From NCBI RefSeq assembly GCF_003286415.2, contig NZ_CP043450.1, positions 1,674,001 to 1,738,000 on the forward strand: 64,000 nucleotides of DNA, read 5' to 3'. The stretch is from Mucilaginibacter rubeus (lineage in GTDB: Bacteria > Bacteroidota > Bacteroidia > Sphingobacteriales > Sphingobacteriaceae). This document shows positions 1-7,538 of the stretch, piece by piece; the stretch's first letter is position 1; the number at the start of each line of letters is the position of its first letter. The translations under genes were made by a program, and so were the position numbers. Below the pieces are notes generated by a model. It was not told the origin of the DNA. It saw nothing but the letters and a program-made list of their open reading frames with translations, and did no database searches.

Positions 1-771
1 AACGTAAGCAAACCAGATCAAATTTTCATCCATCAGGGGCTTCATTTTTTCAAAGCTTTCCATAATGGTGTTATAGTTGATAGGGACAAAGTTTTCGAAA
101 TCTTTCCAGCCATCGTTATAAACCTCGATAAAATCCGCTGCAAACTTTTCTATCTTTTTTATTTCGAAATGCCTGAAATCGTAGCCTGGCTTTTTGGCTA
201 CCCAGTTAGCTATTTTAGTGAACCGCTCAGGAAACGGTTTATGCGCGTCAACATGGTTAGTGATCTGCGCGTACTGGGTTTTAAAGCCGTATTCATCAAA
301 AAAAGCCTGGTAATACGGATGATTATAGTTCATACCATAAGAGGGAGGCGTAAAGCCCTCAACCAATAAACCCCAGAAATTATCGTTTTCACCAAAATTG
401 ATGGGCCCATCCATGGCTTTCATACCTTTTTCTTTGAGCCAGTTTTTGGCGGTATCAAATAGCAGGAAGGCAGCTTCTTTATTATCAATACATTCAAAAA
501 AGCCCATTCCGCCGGTTGGCTGCTCGTAGTTGTATGCCTTTTTTTCATTAATGAATGCAGCTACGCGGCCAATCAATTTACCGTTATCATCGGCCAGGAT
601 CCAGCGGGTACATTGTCCGTGCTGGTGAAAATTATTCTTTGCCGGATTGAATACGGCCTCGATATCGTTATCAAGCGGGCAAACCCAGTTCGGATCGTTT
701 TTATAAATGATGCGGGCCACATCCAAAAACGCTTTTTTTGATGCTTTGTCCTGTACTTCAGTTACTTTCAT
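1..771 (-). CDS. GNAT-like N-acetyltransferase family protein (partial, C-terminus off the window)
   Basis: Reading the minus strand from the ATG at 771 gives an open frame that runs off the left edge (257 codons, no stop). The protein begins MKVTEVQDKASKKAFLDVAR and continues with NDPNWVCPLDND and a region reading WILADDNGKLIGRVAAFIN, a beta-strand pattern typical of the acyl-CoA binding core of GNAT folds. Large GNAT-like proteins of this type are common and uncharacterised in Bacteroidota. The substrate cannot be told from sequence. The next gene upstream is the acidic protein at 853-1047, same strand, 81 bp away. Confidence 0.75.
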   Translation of the reverse strand, partial: MKVTEVQDKASKKAFLDVARIIYKNDPNWVCPLDNDIEAVFNPAKNNFHQHGQCTRWILADDNGKLIGRVAAFINEKKAYNYEQPTGGMGFFECIDNKEAAFLLFDTAKNWLKEKGMKAMDGPINFGENDNFWGLLVEGFTPPSYGMNYNHPYYQAFFDEYGFKTQYAQITNHVDAHKPFPERFTKIANWVAKKPGYDFRHFEIKKIEKFAADFIEVYNDGWKDFENFVPINYNTIMESFEKMKPLMDENLIWFAYV

Positions 772-852
772 TGGTGCTGTTACCGGTAGATAATAAAAAA
801 AGCATCCAGAGGCATAGTCTGAATGCTTTACAAAATACTATATTTTTAATTA

Positions 853-1047
853 TTAATAATCGTCTTCGTCTTCGTCATCAAATGACTCATAACCACCTCT
901 GCCCAGATCGTCGTCTAAAGGGCCGTCAAAGTCATCATCATCGTCATCATACTTCTTCGTTGCTTTTGTTGGCTCCAGATCATCCTCCTCCGCGTCGTTA
1001 TCAGAGTCTTGGATCTTTTTAGTGTTCGGTTTCTTTGGCGCTCCCAT
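853..1047 (-). CDS. small highly acidic hypothetical protein
   Basis: 64 residues. A short basic N-terminus (MGAPKKPNTKK) is followed by a tail that is almost entirely Asp and Glu, with runs such as KYDDDDDDFDG, and ends in aromatic Tyr. There is no signal peptide or membrane segment, so it should be cytosolic and disordered. I do not recognise a family. The good start context and its place between same-strand genes favour a real gene, but low complexity makes this less certain. The 143 bp upstream, before scpB, show nothing I can name. Confidence 0.55.
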   Translation of the reverse strand: MGAPKKPNTKKIQDSDNDAEEDDLEPTKATKKYDDDDDDFDGPLDDDLGRGGYESFDDEDEDDY

Positions 1048-1190
1048 TGTAATGGATTTTATAAATTAAACTTCGGTCAATAATAATAATTTAAATCAGA
1101 TTAAGAAAAGCGTTTTTTGAAGTCCTTTATCTCTATCGATTCAATAGTAAAAATAACTAAAATTGATTTTTTTTAAAACAGAAATTAAAA

Positions 1191-1742
1191 TTATTCTGAT
1201 TGCTCGCCAATAGTGGCAGTATTGTTTGTAAAGTCCTTAAGTTGAGGTAATTCCTCAATGCTGTTTATGCCAAAATAATCCATGAACAAATTGCTGGTGC
1301 CATAAAGGATGGGTTTTCCAAGCCCTTCCGATTTGCCGACTATAGCTATCAGCTCTTTTTCGAGCAATTTTTGGATCGAATAGTCGCAATTCACGCCCCT
1401 GATCTGCTCAATATCCGGTTTGGTTACCGGCTGCTTGTATGCAATGATGGCAAGGGTTTCCAGGGCGGCTTGGCTTAACTTTTTCTTTGAACGTTGTAAT
1501 TGTAGCAGGTTTATAACTGCATGGTATTCTTTTTTGGTCAAAAATTGATAGCCGTTCCCGATTTTAACCAGTTCGATAGCTAAGCTATGATGCTGATATT
1601 TTTCGTGGATCCTGCCTATGGCGTCGGTTACTTCCTCATTAGTAAAATCACGCTCAAAAGCAGCCTGGAGACAATACATGATCTCTTCCAACCGGATAGC
1701 CTGCTCTGACGCAAAAATTAGTGCTTCTATGTATTGTTCCAT
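1191..1742 (-). CDS. scpB: segregation and condensation protein B (ScpB)
   Basis: 183 residues, the usual ScpB length. ScpB binds the kleisin ScpA and with it the SMC ATPase to compact and separate the chromosome. The sequence shows the two winged-helix domains of the family: the first from MEQYIEALIFASEQAIRLEEI, the second around the conserved LSQAALETLAIIAYKQPVTK segment (about residues 90-110), followed by the IRGVNCDYSIQKLLEKELI block. ScpA and Smc are not in the window. mqnC lies 74 bp upstream on the same strand, separated by a hairpin at 1764-1803. Start ATG at 1742. Confidence 0.93.
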   Translation of the reverse strand: MEQYIEALIFASEQAIRLEEIMYCLQAAFERDFTNEEVTDAIGRIHEKYQHHSLAIELVKIGNGYQFLTKKEYHAVINLLQLQRSKKKLSQAALETLAIIAYKQPVTKPDIEQIRGVNCDYSIQKLLEKELIAIVGKSEGLGKPILYGTSNLFMDYFGINSIEELPQLKDFTNNTATIGEQSE

Positions 1743-1763
1743 CTTGTTCAGTTGGCAGTTGAT

Positions 1764-1803
1764 GGTTGGCAGTTAGTTTTGTTTCAACTGCAAACTGCCA
1801 ACC
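1764..1803. repeat. inverted repeat between mqnC and scpB
   Basis: Arms GGTTGGCAGTT (1764-1774) and AACTGCCAACC (1793-1803) are perfectly complementary over 11 bp, with an 18-nt loop. The element sits just downstream of the mqnC stop in the mqnC-to-scpB direction. No clear U-tract follows, so it may be a mRNA-stabilising hairpin or a weak terminator. Confidence 0.5.
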
Positions 1804-1816
1804 GCACACCGGTAAC

Positions 1817-2941
1817 TTAATAGTTTATAACCTGTTCTTCAATTTCAACGGGGATATCGCGCCATTCGTATCGCTGGGTACGCAGCTGAGGCTCAAAGCC
1901 TGCTTCTTTTATGGATTCCTGGATGCCACGGGCTGTAAATCTGTGCGGAGCACCGGCAGCAGATACTACGTTTTCCTCAATCATGATCGATCCAAAATCG
2001 TTGGCACCTGCATGTAAACATAATTGGGCTACTTGCTTGCCTACAGTTAGCCATGATGCCTGAATGTTTTTAACGTTAGGCAACATAATGCGGCTCAGGG
2101 CAATCATACGGATATATTCGTCGCCGGTAACATTATTAGTGATACCACGTACTTTACGCAAAAGGGTTCCGTCGTCCTGGAAAGGCCACGGTATAAATGC
2201 GATAAAGCCATAATGGCCTTCCGGCTTTTCGGCTTGTACCTCGCGGATCCAAACCAAATGTTCAAAGCGCTCTTCGATGGTTTCGATATGACCAAACATC
2301 ATAGTAGCTGATGTTGGCAGGTTAAGCTGATGAGCGGCACGCATTACATCAAGCCATTCTTTACCGCCACATTTACCTTTTGATATCAGGCGGCGCACGC
2401 GATCATTCAAGATCTCGGCGCCGGCACCAGGTAACGAATCCAAACCGGCTTCCTTCATGGCCCTGAGTACCTCGATATGCGGCATGCCCTCTAATTTGGC
2501 AACGTGCGCAATTTCCGGCGGACCTAATGAATGCAGTTTCAGCTTAGGATAAAGCTGTTTCAATTCGCGGAAGAGATCGGTATAAAACTTTAATCCCAGG
2601 TCGGGGTGGTGGCCGCCTTGCAATAGTAGTTGGTCGCCGCCGTAACGGAAAGTTTCCTCGATTTTCTTTTTATAAGTTTCAATGTCGGTTATATAACTTT
2701 CTTCGTGGCCGGGGCGACGGAAAAAGTTACAGAACTTACAATTGGCTATACAAACGTTGGTGGTATTAACATTACGGTCAATTTGCCAGGTAACCTTACC
2801 ATGTGGAACCTGTATTTTACGAAGTTCGTTGGCGGTATATATCAACTCGGCAGTTGAGGCGTTGTTATACAGGTAAACGCCTTCTTCAAGCGTTAAAAAA
2901 TCAAACCGCAACGCGCGTTGCAACAGATCGGCTGTATTCAT
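1817..2941 (-). CDS. mqnC: cyclic dehypoxanthinyl futalosine synthase MqnC (radical SAM)
   Basis: 374 residues from the ATG at 2941; a TTG three codons further upstream is a weaker start. MqnC closes the ring of dehypoxanthine futalosine in the futalosine route to menaquinone. The radical SAM cluster ligands are in CIANCKFC (about C64, C68, C71). The segments LLLQGGHHPDLG and GLDSLPGAGAEIL match MqnC rather than MqnE, which carries a different motif at the second position. TATMMFGHIET-like (here TSATMMFGHIET) and IPWPFQ blocks follow. MqnA, MqnD and MqnE are not in this window. A menaquinone-linked respiratory chain fits with the nuo genes found further on. Confidence 0.9.
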   Translation of the reverse strand: MNTADLLQRALRFDFLTLEEGVYLYNNASTAELIYTANELRKIQVPHGKVTWQIDRNVNTTNVCIANCKFCNFFRRPGHEESYITDIETYKKKIEETFRYGGDQLLLQGGHHPDLGLKFYTDLFRELKQLYPKLKLHSLGPPEIAHVAKLEGMPHIEVLRAMKEAGLDSLPGAGAEILNDRVRRLISKGKCGGKEWLDVMRAAHQLNLPTSATMMFGHIETIEERFEHLVWIREVQAEKPEGHYGFIAFIPWPFQDDGTLLRKVRGITNNVTGDEYIRMIALSRIMLPNVKNIQASWLTVGKQVAQLCLHAGANDFGSIMIEENVVSAAGAPHRFTARGIQESIKEAGFEPQLRTQRYEWRDIPVEIEEQVINY

Positions 2942-3013
2942 ATCAAGCAAATATACGCAAGTTGATAATTTGATTTTGCCCGCTGTTAAATAATTGACAA
3001 AAAAGATAGAAAA

Positions 3014-3073
3014 GCAGAAAGCCCAAAGCTTGTTATTCCTTTAGCTTTCAACTTTTCGCCTTTGGCTTTCAGC
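3014..3073 (-). terminator. imperfect hairpin after the ABC gene
   Basis: Directly after the stop of the minus-strand ABC gene, GCTGAAAGCCAAAGGC (3073 to 3058) can pair with GCCCAAAGC-type sequence ending in TTTCTGC (to 3014), with mismatches, followed on the minus strand by a T-rich stretch. A weak terminator or a copy of a small palindromic repeat is likely. Confidence 0.4.
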
Positions 3074-4576
3074 TTAAAAAACCACCGTCCCTTTATCCAG
3101 TCTCAAAACCTTATCAACGCTATTAGGTATTTCATGTTGATAGTGGGTTACATAAATAAGCGTAACATTACCAAGGCTACAAATGCTGTCAACAAGGTTT
3201 TTAAAGTGAATCTGCTGGTGGTCATCCATCCCCTGGCATGGTTCATCGAAAATTAACAGCGCCGGGTTTTTAATGAGGGCGCGGGCCAGCAGGCACAAAC
3301 GCTGCGCGCTTGCAGGGATGTTTTTGAGCAGCACGCGGGCATATTTTTCAATCTCCAAAGCCTTCATCCACCGTAAGGCTATTTCAGCGCGTTCTTTATT
3401 GCTTGGCCTGAACAGGCCAAGGGTATCATAATAGCCCGATTCAATCACCTGTAAACAACTGTTATCGGTAGGAAAATACTGATGCAGTTCGGGCGAAACA
3501 AAACCTATTTTCTTTTTAATATCCCAGATACTCTCGCCGGTGCCGCGTTTTTTGTCAAATAAAATAATATTATTGGCGTAGGCCTGCGGGTTATCTCCAT
3601 TGATGAGGCTAAGCAGGGTAGATTTGCCTGCTCCGTTTGGGCCAAGCAAAGCCCAATGCTCGCCGGGGTTGATTTGCCAGTTTACATTATCCAGTATTAC
3701 TTTATCTCCATACTTAATATGTACATTCTCCATTTTTACGATGAGGTTGTACGCGGCCGGGTTTTTATCGATATTGAGTAAGGCACTCAGCTCGCCGGTA
3801 TCAATGCTATCTGTAAGATCTATCTGGAATAATTCGGGCTTAAAATCCTGTTTAGGGCTTTCGTGAATAATAGCACCTTTACTCAATACAGCAACATGAG
3901 TTATAGCTGCAGGGATTTCATGAACTGATGTAGCCATAATAACGTTAATTCCGGAAGCTGTGATCTGCTCAATAATGCCGTTAAATTCTTCGCGTGTTTT
4001 TACATCCAGGCCGGTTAATGGGCTGTCGAGCATTAGCAACATCGGGTTTTTAAGTAAGGCAGCGGCCAGCATTAAACGTTTGGTTTCGCCGTTAGATAAT
4101 TTGATGATCTGTTTATTAAGCAATTGCTCAAGCCTTAATAAGGAAACCACCTTGTCAAAAGTCCACGATGCAGTAGTTGCCGAAAATTTGGGTACAGTAT
4201 TAAGATAATCTACAACGGTAAGTGCGTCTTCCGAGTCGGACGAGTTATATCGTTGCTGATAATAAAAATCGGTAGTGTTTGATAAGTTACGAAAATGGTG
4301 CTTGGGTTCAACCAGGGCTATTAGTTTATGCGGTGTTGCAACATCATTGGCGTTGAAAAGTTCGGCGTAATCGTTCCAGAAATGGTAATTTATTTCGCCT
4401 CCGGTAACGTTAAAACGCCCTGCTATGGTTTGTAGCAAGGCGCTTTTTCCCGATCCGCTTTCGCCAATCAGGGCCCAGCTTTCACCTTTATTTATGTTAA
4501 AGCTTAAGCCGGTAAATAATGTTGTGTTTAAAAAACGTACTGTGGCGTTATTTATTGATAGAAGTGCATTTGTCAT
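3074..4576 (-). CDS. tandem ATP-binding cassette protein (ModF-like)
   Basis: 500 residues with two ABC ATPase domains in one chain and no membrane segment. Domain 1 has Walker A GESGSGKS (residues 38-45), signature LSNGETKR near residue 160 and Walker B LLMLDSPLTGLD. Domain 2 has Walker A GPNGAGKS near 310 and Walker B LLIFDEPCQGMD. The second signature, expected as LSxGQ-R, reads IPASAQR here and is strongly changed. The architecture matches the ModF/PhrA type of soluble double ABC proteins, associated in E. coli with molybdate but of unclear function. No permease lies beside it. Start ATG 4576; the neighbours are independent. Confidence 0.82.
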   Translation of the reverse strand: MTNALLSINNATVRFLNTTLFTGLSFNINKGESWALIGESGSGKSALLQTIAGRFNVTGGEINYHFWNDYAELFNANDVATPHKLIALVEPKHHFRNLSNTTDFYYQQRYNSSDSEDALTVVDYLNTVPKFSATTASWTFDKVVSLLRLEQLLNKQIIKLSNGETKRLMLAAALLKNPMLLMLDSPLTGLDVKTREEFNGIIEQITASGINVIMATSVHEIPAAITHVAVLSKGAIIHESPKQDFKPELFQIDLTDSIDTGELSALLNIDKNPAAYNLIVKMENVHIKYGDKVILDNVNWQINPGEHWALLGPNGAGKSTLLSLINGDNPQAYANNIILFDKKRGTGESIWDIKKKIGFVSPELHQYFPTDNSCLQVIESGYYDTLGLFRPSNKERAEIALRWMKALEIEKYARVLLKNIPASAQRLCLLARALIKNPALLIFDEPCQGMDDHQQIHFKNLVDSICSLGNVTLIYVTHYQHEIPNSVDKVLRLDKGTVVF

Positions 4577-4674
4577 AGCTTAACAAGTAGAGTAGCGCGT
4601 AAATGTACTCATCTGTGCCAAGGCCGTGAAATTTTTATAAATTTAGAATGGTAACTTCCTTTCTTACAGTAAAC

Positions 4675-4899
4675 TTAAGCGATGCGTTTTAGTGGCTCGG
4701 TTGTGGCCGGTATTTCATTAGTCTTTTTATTAAGCCGGTTCCAGGCGTCAAAATCAACAATAAGTGCTTTCACCGAATTTTTGCAGCTGCTGTTAGGGCA
4801 GGTTATTGCCCAGTATTTTTTATTTTGTTCAATATGAGGTCTTCTGCCGCATTTAATGCAGTTTTCACATTGAATGTTGGGTTGTATCTGTATCGTCAT
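4675..4899 (-). CDS. small zinc-ribbon-like hypothetical protein
   Basis: 74 residues. Cysteines are spaced CENCIKC near the N-terminus and CPNSSC about 20 residues later, as in a zinc ribbon, followed by a hydrophobic-Asp-aromatic stretch (IVDFDAWNRLNK). The pattern recalls Lar-like restriction-alleviation proteins (C-x2-C ... C-x4-C, then an aromatic-rich helix), but the match is only by layout. It may equally be a generic metal-binding small protein. It is monocistronic, with 98 bp to the ABC gene downstream. Confidence 0.6.
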   Translation of the reverse strand: MTIQIQPNIQCENCIKCGRRPHIEQNKKYWAITCPNSSCKNSVKALIVDFDAWNRLNKKTNEIPATTEPLKRIA

Positions 4900-5266
4900 A
4901 GACGGTGAAAAATAGATTGTTAATTAATGATTTATAATAAGAACGTATTACATAACTGCTGGGCAGCAACGCTTGACTTTGAACTTTCAATAAAATTTTG
5001 ATTTTACTATCGGTTTACAAAGTCGCTATATTAACATATGTTGCCGGCATTTGTTTTTTCAGTCAACGGTTATTTGTAAAGTATTTATAATGGATTGCGA
5101 TTGCGTTATGGTTTGTTAGGAGACGCGACTACTTTTATTGTATGTATTTGTATACACCAACACTCACCAAAGTTCATGTGTTACAAACAGATGCGCTCTG
5201 ACGGGCCGATTGCTAAAAAGGCCTGATTATTGCGTTCTGTTGTTGAAATTTATTTAAACAACAACC
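4900..5266. other. 367-bp intergenic region, no gene recognised
   Basis: This gap separates divergently transcribed genes (4675-4899 minus and 5267-5434 plus). It is AT-rich and must carry promoters for both sides. I see no RNA gene, no strong hairpin and no repeat shared with the rest of the window. Confidence 0.5.
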
Positions 5267-5434
5267 ATGAAAAACTTACATTTTTTACTATTTGCATTTG
5301 TGTTATTTACTTTGAGCAGTTGTTCGGTTATAACCGGCATATTTAAGGCGGGAGCAATTACGGGCATCATTGCTGTTATTGTAGTTATTGCCGTTATTAT
5401 CTGGATCATTTCCTTGTTTCGGGGTAAAAGTTAA
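5267..5434 (+). CDS. very small lipoprotein with one membrane helix
   Basis: 55 residues, starting MKNLHFLLFAFVLFTLSSC. The first hydrophobic stretch ends in LSSC, a lipobox, predicting lipid attachment at Cys19. A second very hydrophobic stretch (GIIAVIVVIAVIIWIISLF) and a basic RGKS tail follow, so the mature peptide could also span a membrane. Tiny proteins of this pattern are frequent next to stress genes in Bacteroidota. It lies 83 bp before the DUF2383 gene on the same strand and may share its transcript. Function unknown. Confidence 0.7.
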   Translation: MKNLHFLLFAFVLFTLSSCSVITGIFKAGAITGIIAVIVVIAVIIWIISLFRGKS

Positions 5435-5517
5435 TTTTCTTTCAAGGTTAATTATTAAATAATTAATTAAACAAATTGACTGCTGATTGGTTGAATATGG
5501 TATAAAAACATCTAATC

Positions 5518-5973
5518 ATGGAAAATACACAAGCAACCGTACAAATTTTAAATGATCTGATCCAGATCAACAATGACAGGATTGAGGGTTATCAACGCGC
5601 TTCAAAAGATTTGAAGGATGGTGATATCGAACTAAAATCACTTTTTACAAGACTTATAGGTCAAAGCCAGGGTTACAAACTTGCTTTAGGCACAGAAGTA
5701 AGTGCTTTTGGAAAAGATATTGAAACCGGCACAACTACCGGCGGCAAAATTCACAGGGTTTGGCTTGATGTGAAAGCCGCGTTTACCGGGCACGACACTC
5801 ATGATGTGCTGGAGGAATGTGAGTTTGGTGAAGATGCTATTTTAAAAGCCTACCGCACAGCGCTGGAAGATGAAAATTTACCAGCTTATCTACGCGAAAC
5901 TATCAGTCAGCAGGAAAGTGAACTTCTTGATGCGCATGATGAGATTAAAGCCCTGCGTGACAGTGTTCACTAA
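5518..5973 (+). CDS. PA2169/DUF2383 family four-helix-bundle protein
   Basis: 151 residues, soluble, mostly helical. Diagnostic segments are ILNDLIQINNDRIEGYQRAS at the N-terminus, then a helix with LFTRLIGQSQGYK and a conserved GKIHRVWLDVKAAFTG link. The end carries CEFGEDAILKAYRTAL and LPAYLRETISQQ. This is the ferritin-like PA2169 (DUF2383) family, often induced by stress. The family has no proven enzymatic activity. The gene follows the small lipoprotein and ends in a strong terminator at 6004-6035. Confidence 0.88.
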   Translation: MENTQATVQILNDLIQINNDRIEGYQRASKDLKDGDIELKSLFTRLIGQSQGYKLALGTEVSAFGKDIETGTTTGGKIHRVWLDVKAAFTGHDTHDVLEECEFGEDAILKAYRTALEDENLPAYLRETISQQESELLDAHDEIKALRDSVH

Positions 5974-6003
5974 ACTAACGGGCAATTTATTATTAGACTA
6001 ACA

Positions 6004-6035
6004 GAAGGGGCAGTTTTACAACTGCTCCTTTTTTG
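6004..6035 (+). terminator. rho-independent terminator of the DUF2383 gene
   Basis: Stem AAGGGGCAGTT / AACTGCTCCTT (one G-T pair) with a 4-nt loop, followed by a T run, 31 bp after the stop codon. Confidence 0.85.
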
Positions 6036-6049
6036 TTGTTAAACAAAGC

Positions 6050-6499
6050 TTAGTTTTGTGGTTGAGGGTCGATATTGAGATATTTTACCTGCCAGCTATT
6101 TTTTTCGGCCCAGTCGCCATCTGTGTATAGCATTTTAACCTCCCAGTTTGATTGTTCCAGTTTGCCGCTGTTGTTTTCTATTTTTATTGTTGATTGCAGG
6201 AGGTAGATGTTAGCTGTTGTATCAATAATAAATTTAAAACCTGCGTTAGGGAAAACTGCTTTATCGGGCTGCTTTAACTTTTCTTTCACAAACTCTTTTG
6301 CCATAGCAAAAGCTTCTTTGGAGGTTGGTTTACGGTTAAGGTGCACTGTGCTGTTTTTGCTTATGCCCATGATCACAACAATAAACGTGATAGCAAAAAC
6401 TATGGTAAAGAGGGTTGCGATACGTATGTGAGGGCGGCGGTGCCAGCTAATATTTTTACGCTCATCAGCATCAAGCGATTTCCATTCAGAATATTTCAT
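6050..6499 (-). CDS. hypothetical single-pass membrane protein
   Basis: 149 residues. A cytoplasmic N-terminus rich in charged residues (MKYSEWKSLDADERKNISWH) leads into one membrane helix at about residues 28-46 (ATLFTIVFAITFIVVIMGI). The remaining ~100 residues should be periplasmic, with FVKEKLKQPDKAVFPNAGF and SWQVKYLNIDP near the end. I do not recognise the domain. It converges on the DUF2383 gene and ends 14 bp from that terminator. Confidence 0.65.
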   Translation of the reverse strand: MKYSEWKSLDADERKNISWHRRPHIRIATLFTIVFAITFIVVIMGISKNSTVHLNRKPTSKEAFAMAKEFVKEKLKQPDKAVFPNAGFKFIIDTTANIYLLQSTIKIENNSGKLEQSNWEVKMLYTDGDWAEKNSWQVKYLNIDPQPQN

Positions 6500-6560
6500 A
6501 TTGTGTTGCTTATCACATTAAGCAATACAATATGAAATTGTTTGGAAGGTATTAAACAAA

Positions 6561-6590
6561 AAAAACGCCCTGGAAAACCAGGGCGTTTTT
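6561..6590 (-). terminator. bidirectional terminator downstream of the first Thr/Lys lipoprotein
   Basis: A perfect stem, AAAAACGCCCTGG / CCAGGGCGTTTTT, with an AAAA loop. It lies 18 bp beyond the stop of the minus-strand gene 6608-6817 and gives a U-tract in both directions. Confidence 0.85.
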
Positions 6591-6607
6591 TAACAAAAAA
6601 AGTCAAA

Positions 6608-6817
6608 TTACTTTTTAGTAGTGTCTTTTTTAGTAGTGTCAGCAGCAGCACCTTTAGTAGTGTCAGCTTTAGTTGAATCAGCTTTAGTAGTGTCAGCAGC
6701 CATTTTAGAAGAATCAGCTTTAGTTGAATCAGCAGAAGAAGCTGAAGATGAACCTTTACAAGCAGCGAAAGAAGCAGCGATAGCTAAAGCTAAAAAGCCT
6801 AATTTGAAGTTTTTCAT
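6608..6817 (-). CDS. small Thr/Lys/Asp-rich lipoprotein (copy 1)
   Basis: 69 residues. The signal peptide MKNFKLGFLALAIAASFAAC ends in a lipobox Cys (C20). The mature part is low-complexity, built of repeated DSTKAD/DTTK units, and ends KKDTTKK. The second copy at 6997-7206 has the same signal peptide, lipobox and C-terminal DTTKKDTTKK, so the two arose by duplication. Mature peptides like this are probably flexible, envelope-attached tails; no function is known. The promoter-like element at 6857-6885 is the same as in front of copy 2 and of the ECF sigma gene, so envelope-stress control is likely. Confidence 0.78.
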   Translation of the reverse strand: MKNFKLGFLALAIAASFAACKGSSSASSADSTKADSSKMAADTTKADSTKADTTKGAAADTTKKDTTKK

Positions 6818-6856
6818 TTCTTAATTTTTTTAATAAGTGATTTAATAGTTTACACC

Positions 6857-6885
6857 TTAATACAAGAAATGAAAAAAGGTAACCC
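6857..6885 (-). promoter_or_regulatory. ECF-type promoter element, copy 1
   Basis: On the minus strand: GGGTTACC (6885-6878), 14 nt, GTATTAA (6863-6857). The first element and the spacing are the same as in the three other copies. It ends 39 bp before the lipoprotein start at 6817, the right distance for a promoter with a short leader. Confidence 0.7.
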
Positions 6886-6996
6886 ATAATTTTGAAAAAA
6901 AATTACAAGTCACCTTTATTATTGATGGATAACTAAAAAATCAATAGAAAAAAATTAAAAATGATATTTAACTGCTTTCTATTTTATCAGAAAAAA

Positions 6997-7206
6997 TTAT
7001 TTCTTAGTGGTGTCTTTTTTAGTAGTATCAGCAGCAACTTTAGTAGTATCAGTTGCAGTTTTAGTTGAATCAGTAACAACTTTAGTTGAATCAACTACTG
7101 TAGTTTTAGTAGTATCTTCGCCACCTTTTTTAGAGTCACCGTTACAAGCTGAGAAAGAAGCTGCAAGAACTAAAGCTACGAAACCTAATTTGAATGAATT
7201 TTTCAT
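6997..7206 (-). CDS. small Thr/Lys/Asp-rich lipoprotein (copy 2)
   Basis: 69 residues, paralogue of 6608-6817. Signal peptide MKNSFKLGFVALVLAASFSAC (lipobox Cys21) is followed by NGDSKKGGED and then repeated units around VVDSTK, TDSTK, TDTTK and AADTTK, ending KKDTTKK. Divergence is mainly in the middle repeats; the ends are kept. It is preceded by its own ECF-type promoter element at 7250-7278, so the two copies look like parallel outputs of one regulator. Exported and lipid-anchored by prediction; function unknown. Confidence 0.78.
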   Translation of the reverse strand: MKNSFKLGFVALVLAASFSACNGDSKKGGEDTTKTTVVDSTKVVTDSTKTATDTTKVAADTTKKDTTKK

Positions 7207-7249
7207 TTTTGAAGTTTTAAAATGTTAATGTTTTGTGATCGTTTGAGGA

Positions 7250-7278
7250 TTAATACGCTTTAATGAAAAAGGTAACCC
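7250..7278 (-). promoter_or_regulatory. ECF-type promoter element, copy 2
   Basis: Minus strand: GGGTTACC (7278-7271), 14-nt spacer, GTATTAA (7256-7250), 43 bp before the copy-2 lipoprotein start. The match with copy 1 extends beyond the two boxes (TATGGGTTACCTTTTT). Confidence 0.7.
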
Positions 7279-7383
7279 ATAAAAATTAACTAATTGTAAA
7301 TTCTAAGGATTATTAGTTTAAATATGCCTGTTTTGCAAGCGATTTTTTTATTGCAGATTTGCTTGCTTAGTTTTTTCAACATT

Positions 7384-7412
7384 GGGTTACCTTGTTTGCC
7401 TGCGGGTATTAA
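7384..7412 (+). promoter_or_regulatory. ECF-type promoter element, copy 3
   Basis: Plus strand: GGGTTACC (7384-7391), 14-nt spacer, GTATTAA (7406-7412). It points at the sigma gene and ends 126 bp before its GTG start, which would give a leader of about 120 nt. Confidence 0.65.
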
Positions 7413-7507
7413 ACAGTGCCTTTAACGCGACACACAATTGTTACAAGCAACAAAATGTGATGCCAATGTTATTAATTTATTTTAGTTTGATTTTTTTTGA
7501 TAATAGT

Positions 7508-7536
7508 GGGTTACAATTTGACCTAAATAGTATTAA
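7508..7536 (+). promoter_or_regulatory. ECF-type promoter element, copy 4
   Basis: Plus strand: GGGTTACA (7508-7515), 14-nt spacer, GTATTAA (7530-7536). The -10-like box ends only 2 bp before the GTG at 7539, so a transcript from here would start at or inside the first codons. It could be a decoy or a regulatory site rather than a productive promoter, or produce a nearly leaderless message. Confidence 0.5.
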
Positions 7537-7538
7537 GA

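Noticed and set aside
738..1022. Plus-strand ORF opposite the acidic protein
   Set aside because: His/Arg-rich product arises from the complement of GAT/GAC runs; no independent support.
6621..7228. Plus-strand frames opposite to the two small lipoproteins
   Set aside because: They are mirror images of the Thr/Lys repeats (Val/Ser-rich) without signal or start context.
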